From assembly GCF_004801305.1 (NCBI RefSeq), contig NZ_SSOD01000007.1, positions 124,001-188,000 on the forward strand: a stretch of 64,000 nucleotides of DNA, given 5' to 3'. Shown here piece after piece: positions 25,782 through 33,823 of this stretch (position 1 is its first letter; every line of letters begins with the position of its first letter). A program made the translations under genes and the position numbers. The stretch comes from Pseudothauera rhizosphaerae. GTDB taxonomy: Bacteria; Pseudomonadota; Gammaproteobacteria; Burkholderiales; Rhodocyclaceae. The notes below the pieces were generated by a model that saw only the letters and a program-made list of their open reading frames with translations, had not been told where the DNA came from and did no database searches.

Positions 25782-25816
25782 CTCCTCCTCTTTCGTACCG
25801 CTTTTTTTGGAGGAGG
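25782..25816 (-). promoter_or_regulatory. Hairpin that could mask the acyl-CoA synthetase ribosome site
   Basis: On the minus strand CCTCCTCC lies about 20 bases upstream of the Shine-Dalgarno stretch GAGGAGGAG, which precedes the ATG at 25776. The two can pair for seven to eight bases, with an A7-containing loop between. Such pairing would hide the ribosome site. Confidence 0.45.
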
Positions 25817-25855
25817 CTACCACGCCGCCGCGCCGGCAGGCGCGGGCGGCGTCGT

Positions 25856-26155
25856 TCAGCCGAGCCGGCGCAGGCGGCGCAGCACCTCGTCGTCCACGCC
25901 CTCGATGCGCACCCGCTTGGCGCGGGAGGATTCGCCCGACAGCAGGCTGACGGCGCTGCGGGGCACCTCGCAGAACTGCGCCAGAAAGGCGCACAGGGCG
26001 GTATTGGCCTTGCCGTCCACCGGCGGCGCGGCCAGGCGCAGCTTCATCGCCTCGCCGTGCAGGCCGGCGAACTCGGTGTGGCGGGCATTGGGTTGCACGT
26101 GCAGGGTGAGGACGACGCAGTCCTCGTCCGCCTGCCTCAGCCAGGGTCCGCTCAT
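25856..26155 (-). CDS. DUF167 family protein YggU
   Basis: A 99-residue DUF167 (UPF0235) protein of unknown function. Typical segments are LTLHVQPNARHTEFAGLHGEAMKLRLAAPPVDGKAN and VSLLSGESSRAKRVRIEGV, shortened here into conserved blocks. Its ATG at 26155 overlaps the yggT stop as ATGA. Together with proC and yggT it forms the common proteobacterial proC-yggT-yggU string. Confidence 0.88.
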   Translation of the reverse strand: MSGPWLRQADEDCVVLTLHVQPNARHTEFAGLHGEAMKLRLAAPPVDGKANTALCAFLAQFCEVPRSAVSLLSGESSRAKRVRIEGVDDEVLRRLRRLG

Positions 26156-26733
26156 GTCCCGAACAGCAGCGGCGCGAAGTTGCCGCGCAGGCCGGCGAGC
26201 ACCATCAGCACGATCTGCAGCACCAGCAGCAGGACCAGCGGCGACAGGTCCACATTGGCGATCGGCGGAATGACGCGCCGGAACGGCCGCAGGAAGGGGT
26301 CCGCAAGGCGATGGAAGACGGCCGCGGCCGGCGCGTGGGGGCTGACCCAGGACAGTACGGCGGAGATCAGCACCACGCCGAACACCAGATAGATGGCCAT
26401 GCGCAGCGTCTCCAGCAGGCCCAGGCCCCACAGGCCGAGCAGCACCCCCGCGGGGTTGCCGCCCAGGGGCACGCCGCGCACGGCGAGTTCCACGAACACG
26501 TACAACGTCTGCAGCCCCCAGGCCGGCAGCAGGCTGGCCAGATCCAGCCCCATCAACCCCGGCATCACGCGGCGCAGGGGGCGCACCAGCCAGTCGGTGG
26601 CGGCGAGCACGAACTGGCCGACCTGGTTGTGGAAGGAAACCCGCAGCCACTGCATGAAGAAGCGCGCCAGCAGCACCAGGGTGAACAGGCCGACGACGAC
26701 GTCGAGCACCAGCAGGACGATGTTGCCGAGCAT
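26152..26733 (-). CDS. YggT family integral membrane protein
   Basis: A 193-residue inner-membrane protein with two copies of the YggT unit, each a hydrophobic pair of helices around a conserved FxxPxRRxxPxxxxxDLxPL segment (WLVRPLRRVMPGLMGLDLA and FLRPFRRVIPPIANVDLSP). Four to five helices are predicted. The function is unproven; related proteins have been linked to osmotic or cell-division processes. It starts three bases after proC and overlaps yggU. Confidence 0.9.
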   Translation of the reverse strand: MLGNIVLLVLDVVVGLFTLVLLARFFMQWLRVSFHNQVGQFVLAATDWLVRPLRRVMPGLMGLDLASLLPAWGLQTLYVFVELAVRGVPLGGNPAGVLLGLWGLGLLETLRMAIYLVFGVVLISAVLSWVSPHAPAAAVFHRLADPFLRPFRRVIPPIANVDLSPLVLLLVLQIVLMVLAGLRGNFAPLLFGT

Positions 26734-26736
26734 GGT

Positions 26737-27549
26737 TCAGTCCTTGCCCAGTTGGTCGCCCAGCTCGCGCCCGCGCGCCTCGGCCGCGGCAATCGCGGCC
26801 ACCAGGGCGTCGTGCCAGCCGGCCGCGGCCAGGCTCTTCAGCGCGGCCTCGGTGGTGCCGCCCTTGGAGGTGACGCGTTCGCGCAGCACCGCCGCCGGCT
26901 CGGGCGAATCGGCCGCCAGGCGGGCCGCGCCCAGCACAGTGTCGATGGCGAGCCGGCGCGCGGTGTGCTCGTCGAAGCCGAAACCCTGCCCGGCCGCCTG
27001 CAGCGCCTCGATGAAGTGGAACACGTAGGCCGGGCCGCTGCCGGAGATCGCGGTGACCGCATCCATCTGCGCCTCGTCGGCGATCCACACCGTGCTGCCC
27101 ACGGCCGCGAGCACGCGCTCGGCGGCCTCCCGTCCGGCCGCGTCCACCGCCGGATCGGCGTACAGGCCGGTGACGCCGGCGCCGATCAGCGCCGGGGTGT
27201 TGGGCATGCAGCGCACCAGCCGGCGGTGGCCACCGAGCCAGCGCGACAGGTCCGCCAGGCGCAGGCCGGCGGCGATGCTGACCACCAGTTGCCCGGCCAG
27301 CCGGCCGGCCAGCGGGGCGAGCGCCTCCTTCATCTGCTGCGGCTTGACCGCCAGCACCAGCACGTCGCAGCCGAGCACACGGTCGTCCACCGTTTCCACC
27401 GCGCGCACCCCGAAGCGTTCCGCCAGCCGTTCGCGGTTCGCCGCCTGCAGGTCCACCACCTGCAGCGCGCCACCGGCGAAACCCTTGTCCGTCAGGCCGC
27501 CGATCAGTGCCGCGGCCATGTTGCCGCCGCCGAGGAAGCTAATCTTCAT
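26737..27549 (-). CDS. proC: Pyrroline-5-carboxylate reductase
   Basis: Last step of proline synthesis: reduces pyrroline-5-carboxylate with NAD(P)H. The 270-residue protein begins KISFLGGGNMAAALIGG (Rossmann loop), has VLAVKPQQM and RCMPNTPALIGAG, and ends with the dimer domain containing SGSGPAYVFHFIEAL and SPEPAAVLRERVTSKGGTTEAAL as separated conserved blocks. I choose the ATG at 27549 over the one at 27555 because GCGAG is correctly spaced only for the former. It heads the proC-yggT-yggU string. Confidence 0.94.
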   Translation of the reverse strand: MKISFLGGGNMAAALIGGLTDKGFAGGALQVVDLQAANRERLAERFGVRAVETVDDRVLGCDVLVLAVKPQQMKEALAPLAGRLAGQLVVSIAAGLRLADLSRWLGGHRRLVRCMPNTPALIGAGVTGLYADPAVDAAGREAAERVLAAVGSTVWIADEAQMDAVTAISGSGPAYVFHFIEALQAAGQGFGFDEHTARRLAIDTVLGAARLAADSPEPAAVLRERVTSKGGTTEAALKSLAAAGWHDALVAAIAAAEARGRELGDQLGKD

Positions 27550-27606
27550 GTCCATCTCGCTGTTTCGTGAGGGGTGAGGGCTGAACGCCGGCCGCCGGCC
27601 GCTCGC

Positions 27607-28296
27607 TCAGGCCTGACGCCTCGCACCGAAGATCGCCGTGCCCACCCGCACGATGGTCGCCCCCGCGGCGATGGCCGCCTCCAGGTCGTGGGACATACCC
27701 ATGGACAGCGTGTCCAGCGCCAGCCCTTCCGCGGCCAGTCGTGCCTGCAGCGTGCGCAGCACGCCGAAGCGCGCCGCCAGCAGCGCGGCGTCTTCGGTGG
27801 GTTCGGGGATGCACATCAGCCCTCGCAGGCGCAGGCGGGGCAGCGCCGCCACCGCGCGGGCGAGCGCCACGGCCTCCTGCGGCGCCACGCCGCTCTTGCT
27901 CTCCTCGCCGCTGACGTTCACCTGGATGCACGCGTTGAGCGGCGGCAGATGCGCGTCGCGCTGGGCGGACAGGCGCTCGGCGACCTTGAGCCGGTCGATG
28001 CTGTGCACCCAGTGGAAATGCTGCGCCACCAGGCGCGTCTTGTTGCTCTGCAGGGGGCCGATGAAATGCCATTCCAGGCCCAGGTCCGCGAGCGCCTCGG
28101 CCTTGGCGCAGCCCTCCTGCACGTAGTTCTCGCCGAAGGCGCGCTGCCCGGCGGCGGCAGCCTCGCGCACGGCCTCGGCCGGCCAGGTCTTGCTCACCGC
28201 CAGCAGGGCGACCTCTTCCGGAGCCCGTCCGCAGGCCCGCGCAGCGGCCCGGATGCGGTCGCGCACGGCTTGCAAGTTGGAGGGGATTGATGTCAT
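27607..28296 (-). CDS. Pyridoxal phosphate homeostasis protein YggS
   Basis: A 229-residue alanine-racemase-fold protein that binds PLP but has no known catalytic activity. The PLP Lys is K36 in LLAVSKTWP. Other signatures are FGENYVQE, EWHFIGPLQSNK, the Ser-rich C-terminal phosphate site LSMGMSHDLEAAI, and VRVGTAIFG. It lies upstream of proC with a short gap, and is divergent from pilT, the arrangement seen in many beta- and gammaproteobacteria. Confidence 0.94.
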   Translation of the reverse strand: MTSIPSNLQAVRDRIRAAARACGRAPEEVALLAVSKTWPAEAVREAAAAGQRAFGENYVQEGCAKAEALADLGLEWHFIGPLQSNKTRLVAQHFHWVHSIDRLKVAERLSAQRDAHLPPLNACIQVNVSGEESKSGVAPQEAVALARAVAALPRLRLRGLMCIPEPTEDAALLAARFGVLRTLQARLAAEGLALDTLSMGMSHDLEAAIAAGATIVRVGTAIFGARRQA

Positions 28297-28321
28297 ATAG
28301 CGCCTGCCCAGGCCGCGAAAA

Positions 28322-28356
28322 GGCCGGCAAAGTATAGCACCGGCCCCTTGCCGGCC
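28322..28356. promoter_or_regulatory. Nine-base inverted repeat between yggS and pilT
   Basis: GGCCGGCAA (28322-28330) and TTGCCGGCC (28348-28356) are perfect complements flanking 17 bases that include AGTATAGCA. The site lies in the 90-base divergent gap, 30 bases before the pilT ATG. It could be a shared operator or an RNA hairpin in the pilT leader. Confidence 0.4.
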
Positions 28357-28386
28357 CGTCCCGTCGCCAGGCTCAGTACCCTACCT

Positions 28387-29427
28387 ATGGACATCACCGA
28401 ACTGCTCGCCTTCGCGGTCAAGAACTCCGCCTCCGACCTCCATCTCTCCGCCGGTCTGCCGCCGATGATCCGCGTGCATGGCGATGTGCGCCGCATCAAC
28501 CTGCCGCCCATGGAGCACAAGGACGTACACGCGATGGTGTACGACATCATGAACGACTCCCAGCGCAAGCAGTTCGAGGAAACGCTGGAGTGCGACTTCT
28601 CGTTCGCGGTGCCCAACCTGGCGCGCTTCCGGGTCAACGCCTTCAATCAGAACCGCGGCGCCGGCTCGGTGTTCCGGACCATCCCGTCCAAGGTGCTGAC
28701 CCTCGAACAGCTCAACGCGCCCAAGATCTTCAAGGAAATCGCCCACCAGCCGCGCGGCATCGTGCTGGTGACCGGGCCGACCGGCTCGGGCAAGTCCACC
28801 ACGCTGGCGGCGATGATCGACTACGTGAACGAAAACGAGTACGGCCACATCCTCACCGTCGAGGACCCGATCGAATTCGTGCATGAGTCCAAGCGCTGTC
28901 TGATCAACCAGCGCGAAGTGCACCGCGACACCATGTCCTTCTCCAATGCGCTGCGCGCCGCACTGCGCGAGGACCCGGACGTGGTCCTGGTGGGCGAAAT
29001 GCGCGACCTGGAAACCATCCGCCTCGCGCTCACCGCGGCCGAAACCGGCCACCTGGTGTTCGGCACCCTGCACACGTCGTCGGCCGCCAAGACCATCGAC
29101 CGCATCGTGGACGTCTTCCCCGCGGCCGAGAAGGACATGGTGCGGGCGATGCTGTCCGAATCGCTGCGCGCGGTGATCTCCCAGACCCTGCTCAAGACCA
29201 AGGACGGCACCGGACGGGTGGCGGCGCACGAGATCATGATCGGCACCCCCGCCATCCGCAACCTGATCCGCGAAAACAAGATCGCGCAGATGTACTCCGC
29301 GATCCAGACCGGCCAGAACGTGGGCATGCAGACCCTGGACCAGTGCCTGCAAGACCTGGTGCGGCGCAACGTGGTCTCGGCGGCGGAAGCGAAGCTCCGC
29401 GCCCAGAACAAGGACAACTTCAACTGA
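28387..29427 (+). CDS. pilT: Type IV pilus retraction ATPase PilT
   Basis: Hexameric motor that depolymerises type IV pili. The 346-residue protein has the N-terminal ASDLHLSAGLPPMIRVHGDV, a Walker A GPTGSGKSTTLAAM, the Asp box EDPIEFVH, Walker B GEMRDLETI, a His box TGHLVFGTLHT and the retraction-specific C-terminal motif AIRNLIRE. The start at 28387 (MDITELLAFAVKN) is canonical. It is followed by pilU. Confidence 0.96.
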   Translation: MDITELLAFAVKNSASDLHLSAGLPPMIRVHGDVRRINLPPMEHKDVHAMVYDIMNDSQRKQFEETLECDFSFAVPNLARFRVNAFNQNRGAGSVFRTIPSKVLTLEQLNAPKIFKEIAHQPRGIVLVTGPTGSGKSTTLAAMIDYVNENEYGHILTVEDPIEFVHESKRCLINQREVHRDTMSFSNALRAALREDPDVVLVGEMRDLETIRLALTAAETGHLVFGTLHTSSAAKTIDRIVDVFPAAEKDMVRAMLSESLRAVISQTLLKTKDGTGRVAAHEIMIGTPAIRNLIRENKIAQMYSAIQTGQNVGMQTLDQCLQDLVRRNVVSAAEAKLRAQNKDNFN

Positions 29428-29433
29428 GCCCGC

Positions 29434-29454
29434 CGCCCGGACAAGGTCCGGGCG
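29434..29454 (+). other. Stem-loop between pilT and pilU
   Basis: CGCCCGGAC-AAG-GTCCGGGCG is a nine-pair perfect stem with a three-base loop, six bases after the pilT stop. No T run follows, so it is more likely an mRNA-end stabiliser or partial attenuator than a full terminator. Confidence 0.45.
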
Positions 29455-29509
29455 CGCTCGGCACGGCAACCCGACAACCCAGCCGGCAGTCCGGCCGGAG
29501 GACGCCACG

Positions 29510-30643
29510 ATGGAACGCGATCAGGCACTCAAGTTCATGCACGACCTGCTGCGGCTGATGCTGCAGAAGAACGGCTCCGACCTCTTCATCACCGCCGGCT
29601 TCCCGCCGGCGATCAAGGTGGACGGCAAGATCGTGCCGCAGTCCAACCAGGTGCTGTCGCCGCAGCACACGGCCGAACTCGCGCGCGCGATCATGAACGA
29701 CCGCCAGGCCGCCGAGTTCGAGGCCTCCAAGGAATGCAACTTCGCCATCTCGCCGGCCGGCATCGGCCGCTTCCGCGCCAATGCCTACATCCAGCAGGGC
29801 CGCGTGGGCCTGGTGCTGCGCACGATCGCGCAGAAGATTCCCACTTTCGACGACCTGGGCCTGCCCGTGGTGCTGCGCGACGTGGCCATGTCCAAGCGCG
29901 GCCTGGTGATCTTCGTCGGCGGCACCGGCACCGGCAAGACCACGTCGCTCGCCGCCATGGTGGATTTCCGCAACGAGAACTCCTACGGCCACATCATCAC
30001 CGTCGAGGACCCGATCGAGTACGTGCATCCGCACAAGAACTGCATCGTCTCCCAGCGCGAGATCGGCATCGACACCGACACCTGGGAGGCCGCGCTGAAG
30101 AACACCCTGCGCCAGGCTCCCGACGTGATCCTGATGGGCGAAATCCGCGACCGGGAAACGATGGACTACGCCATCGCCTTCGCCGAGACCGGCCACCTGT
30201 GCCTGGCGACCCTGCACGCCAACAGCTCCAACCAGGCCATCGACCGCATCATCAACTTCTTCCCCGAAGACCGCCGCCCGCAACTGCTGATGGACCTGTC
30301 GCTGAACCTGCGCGCCATGATCTCCCAGCGCCTGCTGCCGCTCAAAGGGCGCAAGGGCCGCGTGCCGGCGGTGGAAATCCTGCTCAACTCGCCCCTGATC
30401 GCCGACCTGATCTTCAAGGGCGAGGTGCCGGGCATCAAGGAAGTCATGAAGCGCTCGCGCGAGTTGGGTATGCAGACCTTCGACCAGGCCCTGTTCGACC
30501 TCTACGAGGAAGACAAGATCACCTACGAGGACGCCCTGCGCAACGCCGACTCCATCAACGACCTGCGCCTGCAGATCAAGCTCAACAGCAAGCACGGCGA
30601 CCGCGACCTGCAGTCGGGCATCCAGCACCTGGATATCGTTTAG
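29510..30643 (+). CDS. pilU: Type IV pilus twitching ATPase PilU
   Basis: PilT-dependent accessory retraction motor. The 377-residue PilT-like ATPase has Walker A GGTGTGKTTSLAAM, EDPIEYVHPHKN, Walker B GEIRDRETM and TGHLCLATLHAN. It lacks the PilT-type AIRNLIRE at the equivalent place (LLNSPLIADLIFKGEV), matching PilU. GGAGG precedes the ATG. It follows pilT after an 82-base gap holding a stem-loop, and overlaps the convergent RlmL-like gene by four bases. Confidence 0.95.
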   Translation: MERDQALKFMHDLLRLMLQKNGSDLFITAGFPPAIKVDGKIVPQSNQVLSPQHTAELARAIMNDRQAAEFEASKECNFAISPAGIGRFRANAYIQQGRVGLVLRTIAQKIPTFDDLGLPVVLRDVAMSKRGLVIFVGGTGTGKTTSLAAMVDFRNENSYGHIITVEDPIEYVHPHKNCIVSQREIGIDTDTWEAALKNTLRQAPDVILMGEIRDRETMDYAIAFAETGHLCLATLHANSSNQAIDRIINFFPEDRRPQLLMDLSLNLRAMISQRLLPLKGRKGRVPAVEILLNSPLIADLIFKGEVPGIKEVMKRSRELGMQTFDQALFDLYEEDKITYEDALRNADSINDLRLQIKLNSKHGDRDLQSGIQHLDIV

Positions 30644-31782
30644 GGCCTGTTCGACCCGGCCACCATGCGGTACTCGAACAGCCGGCATTCCAGCGCGCCG
30701 TTGTAGAGCGGCGTGCGCTTGCTGGCCTTGAGGCCGACCAGCTTGGGCAGGGCCGGGTCGCCGCTGAAGACGTAGCAGCGCCAGCCGCTCCAGTGCTTCT
30801 TCAGCGCATCTCCCAGCTTCGGATAGAACGCGGCCAGCTCCTCGGCCTCGCCGATGCGCACGCCGTAGGGCGGATTGGTCACCAGCACGCCCTCCGGCGC
30901 CGGCGCGACACGCTCCAGCACGTCCGCGCGGTCCAGGTATACGCCCTCCGCCAGCCCGGCCGCTTCCAGGTTCACCCGCGCCCGCCGCACCTGCTCGCCG
31001 ACGATGTCCGAGCCGTAGATCGCCAGCCGCCGCACGGGCTTGCGGCGCTCCTCGGCGGCCGTCCGCAGCGCCGCCCAGGCGGCGCGGTCGAACTGGCGCA
31101 GGCGCTCGAAGCCGAAGCTGCGCCCCAGGCCCGGCGCGATGTCCAGCGCGATCTGCGCCGCCTCGATGAGAAAGGTGCCGCTGCCGCACATGGGGTCCAC
31201 CAGCGCTTCGTCGGGCTGCCAGCCGGTCAGGCGCAGGATGCCCGCGGCCAGGTTCTCCTTCAGCGGCGCTTCCACCGCGGCGCGCTTGAAGCCGCGCCGG
31301 TAGAGCGGATCGCCCGAGGTGTCGACGTAGAGCGTGACCGCGTCGCGGGTCAGGAAGGCGTGGATGCGCACCGCCGGATTGGCGGTATCCACGCTGGGCC
31401 GCCGCCCGGCCACGGTGCGGAAGTGGTCGCACACCGCGTCCTTGATGCGCAGCGTAACGAACTCCAGGCTCTTCAGCGGCGACTGCTTGGCGGTCACGTA
31501 GACCCGCAGCGTGTCGTCCGCCGTGAACCATTTCGCCCAGGTTGGCGCATAGGCGATGCGGTAGATGTCCTCCTCGCTGCGGTAGCGCCCGCCCGCCACG
31601 CGCCACAGCACGCGGGTGGCGAGCCGGCTCTCCAGGTTCACCCGGTAGCAGGTCGTCCAGTCGCCGCCGAAGGCCACGCCGCCGGGCACGGCCTGCGGCG
31701 CGTGCGCGCCCAGCGCGCCGAGTTCTTCGACCAGCAGCGGTTCGAGGCCGCGCGGACAGGGGGAGAAAAACTGCTCGGACAT
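30640..31782 (-). CDS. THUMP-domain 23S rRNA (guanine-N2) methyltransferase, RlmL-like
   Basis: A 380-residue protein with an N-terminal ferredoxin-like/THUMP region (about 1-160) and a class I SAM methyltransferase domain. The SAM motif is LVDPMCGSGTFLIEAA, and the catalytic loop is LVTNPPYGVRIG, which fits N2-guanine methylation. It matches the first half of E. coli RlmKL (the m2G2445 activity) and lacks the second RlmK domain, as in many betaproteobacteria. It converges on pilU with a four-base overlap. Confidence 0.87.
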   Translation of the reverse strand: MSEQFFSPCPRGLEPLLVEELGALGAHAPQAVPGGVAFGGDWTTCYRVNLESRLATRVLWRVAGGRYRSEEDIYRIAYAPTWAKWFTADDTLRVYVTAKQSPLKSLEFVTLRIKDAVCDHFRTVAGRRPSVDTANPAVRIHAFLTRDAVTLYVDTSGDPLYRRGFKRAAVEAPLKENLAAGILRLTGWQPDEALVDPMCGSGTFLIEAAQIALDIAPGLGRSFGFERLRQFDRAAWAALRTAAEERRKPVRRLAIYGSDIVGEQVRRARVNLEAAGLAEGVYLDRADVLERVAPAPEGVLVTNPPYGVRIGEAEELAAFYPKLGDALKKHWSGWRCYVFSGDPALPKLVGLKASKRTPLYNGALECRLFEYRMVAGSNRP

Positions 31783-31891
31783 GGATGATCCGTCAAGGCT
31801 GGGCGCGCCCGCCGCACGGCGGACACGGAATGGAAGGAGAAACCGTGCAATCGGCGCCCATTGTAACGGCGCCCCCGCCCCACGGCACCGG

Positions 31892-31897
31892 TAGAAT
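31892..31897 (+). promoter_or_regulatory. Candidate -10 element placing the start at the mobA ATG
   Basis: TAGAAT lies seven bases before the mobA ATG (31905), like the TAAAAT element before algH. A transcript would start at the initiation codon and lack a leader. No Shine-Dalgarno sequence is visible, which fits; the -35 is weak. Confidence 0.35.
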
Positions 31898-31904
31898 CCC
31901 GCCC

Positions 31905-32495
31905 ATGGACGCCATCACTCCCCTTCCCCCGGTCAGCGGCCTGGTGCTGGCCGGCGGCCGCGGCCTGCGCATGGGCGGGGCCGACAAGGGCTTGGTCGAT
32001 TTCCGCGGGCGGCCCATGGTCGCCAGCGTGCTGGAACGCTTCGCGCCCCAGGTCGCCGAACTGATGATCAGCGCCAACCGCAACCTGGACGCCTATGCGC
32101 GCTTCGGCCATCCGGTGTTCGCCGACGACATGGCGGACTTCGCCGGCCCCCTCGCCGGACTGAAGGCGGGACTCGCGCGGGCACGCCACGAACTGGTCGC
32201 CACGGTACCGTGCGACGCACCGCTGCTGCCGCCCGACCTGGTCGCCCGCCTGCTGGCGGCGCTGCTGCGCGAGGATGCGGAGATCGCCGTGGCCACGGCC
32301 GGCGGGCGCAGCCATCCGGTGTTCTGCCTGTGCCGGCGCGCGCTGCTGCCGGCCCTCGCCGACTATCTGGCCGCGGGGGGGCGCAAGGTGGATGCCTGGC
32401 AGCGCAGCCGGCGGCGCGTGGAGGTGGCCTTCGACGACGCGGCCGAGGCCTTCGCCAACCTCAACAGCCCGGCCGACCTGCCGCCGGCGGGCTGA
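31905..32495 (+). CDS. mobA: Molybdenum cofactor guanylyltransferase
   Basis: Transfers GMP from GTP to molybdopterin to make the bis-MGD cofactor. The 196-residue protein has the nucleotidyltransferase signature LVLAGGRGLRMGGADKGLV, the metal-binding region VATVPCDAPLLPPDLV and the C-terminal FANLNSPADL. In-frame sequence upstream is not conserved, so the start is at 31905. It is divergent from the RlmL-like gene and converges on hemJ; it may be transcribed alone. Confidence 0.94.
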   Translation: MDAITPLPPVSGLVLAGGRGLRMGGADKGLVDFRGRPMVASVLERFAPQVAELMISANRNLDAYARFGHPVFADDMADFAGPLAGLKAGLARARHELVATVPCDAPLLPPDLVARLLAALLREDAEIAVATAGGRSHPVFCLCRRALLPALADYLAAGGRKVDAWQRSRRRVEVAFDDAAEAFANLNSPADLPPAG

Positions 32496-32501
32496 ATCCC
32501 G

Positions 32502-32918
32502 TCAGAAAGGCTTGAGCACCGCCAGGAAGACCACCGCCACCAGCACCAGCACCGGCACCTCGTTGAACACCCGGTACCATACGTGGCTCTTCCTGCTGCG
32601 CCCGGCGGCGAAGTCGCGCAGCAGCTTGCCGCAGTACAGGTGGTAGCCCACCAGGCCGAGCACCAGGGTGGTCTTGGCGTGCAGCCAGCCGCCGCCGTAC
32701 ACCTCCGGGTAGCCGAACCACAGCCACAGCCCCAGCCCCACCGCCAGGATGCCCAGCGGGGTCATGAAACGGTAGAGCTTGTGCTCCATCAGCTTCAAGC
32801 GCTCGATGGTGGCCGCGTCCTCGACCATCGCATGATTGACGAAGATGCGCGGCAGGTAGAACAGGCCGGCGAACCAGGACACGACGAAGACGATGTGCAG
32901 GGCTTTGATCACGAGCAT
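32502..32918 (-). CDS. hemJ: Protoporphyrinogen IX oxidase HemJ
   Basis: Membrane oxidase of the penultimate haem step. The 138-residue protein has four predicted helices and the conserved H8 (IKALHIVF), R24 and K82 (GGGWLHAKTTL) that are important in HemJ. It was formerly annotated as CopD-like UPF0093. Its start overlaps the end of the epimerase-like gene upstream by ten bases, and its end converges on mobA. Confidence 0.92.
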   Translation of the reverse strand: MLVIKALHIVFVVSWFAGLFYLPRIFVNHAMVEDAATIERLKLMEHKLYRFMTPLGILAVGLGLWLWFGYPEVYGGGWLHAKTTLVLGLVGYHLYCGKLLRDFAAGRSRKSHVWYRVFNEVPVLVLVAVVFLAVLKPF

Positions 32919-33799
32919 GGGGAAGGATTCTCCTGGGCAATGGCGATGGGAAGGCTGTGCAGCACGGTCGGATAGCGCAGGCCCACGCGCAGTTCCCGGC
33001 GCAGGCGCGCGTTCGACAGCACGCGGGATTCGGACATGAAGGACAGCGCCATGGGCGACAGGCGGGCGGCGATCTCGGCGCGGGTGAGGCGCGGCGGGCG
33101 GGGGAGGCCGAAGCGGTCCGCGAGCAGATCGAAGTAGGCCCCCATCGTCATGTGCGTATCATCGGCGGCATTGTAGGCACGCCCGCCGCGTCCGCGGAAC
33201 AGGGCGGCACAGGCCAGGCGTGCCAGGTCGTCGGCGTGGATGTGGTTGGTATGCACGTCCTCTTCGGCCCGCAGCACCGGATCGCCGCGCCGCAGGCGTT
33301 CGAGGGGCAGGCGGTCGGCCGCGTAGATGCCGGGCGCGCGCAGCAGGCTTACCCGCAACGCGTGGCGCCGGCCGAAGGCGCGCAGGCGGTCCTCCGCATC
33401 CACCCGGCGCCGTGCCCGCGCGGTCTGCGGACGGCGCGGGCGGGTTTCGTCCACGGCCTGCCCGCCGCAATCGCCGTACACCCCGGTCGTACTGATGTAT
33501 ACGATGCACCGTGGTAGACTCCCGCGCGCCAGCGCAGCCAGCAGGTGCGCCGTGCGCGGGTCGGTGGTGCCGGTCGCGGGCGGGGGGGCGAAGTGCAGCA
33601 CGGCATCGGCCACGCCGGCCAGCCGCGCGAGGCTGCGGCGGTCGTCGAGATCGCCGCGCACGGGCACGGCGCCCAGCGCCCGCAACGCCGGACCGGCCGC
33701 GGCGTCGCGCACCAGCGCCAGTACCCGGAAGCGGCGCGCCAGCCAGGGAATCGCGCGCCGTGCGACGTCGCCGCTGCCGACGATCAGTATCCTCTTCAT
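32909..33799 (-). CDS. NAD(P)-binding epimerase/dehydratase-like protein
   Basis: A 296-residue extended SDR-fold protein. The N-terminal dinucleotide loop is ILIVGSGDVARRAIPWLA, followed by DAVLHFAPP and YISTTGVYGD; the usual YxxxK pair is not evident (the region reads ARARRRVDAED), so it may be an atypical or non-catalytic SDR (YeeZ-like group). The substrate is unknown. It overlaps hemJ downstream. Its start lies only 24 bases from the divergent reductase gene. Confidence 0.78.
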   Translation of the reverse strand: MKRILIVGSGDVARRAIPWLARRFRVLALVRDAAAGPALRALGAVPVRGDLDDRRSLARLAGVADAVLHFAPPPATGTTDPRTAHLLAALARGSLPRCIVYISTTGVYGDCGGQAVDETRPRRPQTARARRRVDAEDRLRAFGRRHALRVSLLRAPGIYAADRLPLERLRRGDPVLRAEEDVHTNHIHADDLARLACAALFRGRGGRAYNAADDTHMTMGAYFDLLADRFGLPRPPRLTRAEIAARLSPMALSFMSESRVLSNARLRRELRVGLRYPTVLHSLPIAIAQENPSPCS

Positions 33800-33823
33800 A
33801 GCGCCAGGATTATCTCACGCAAG

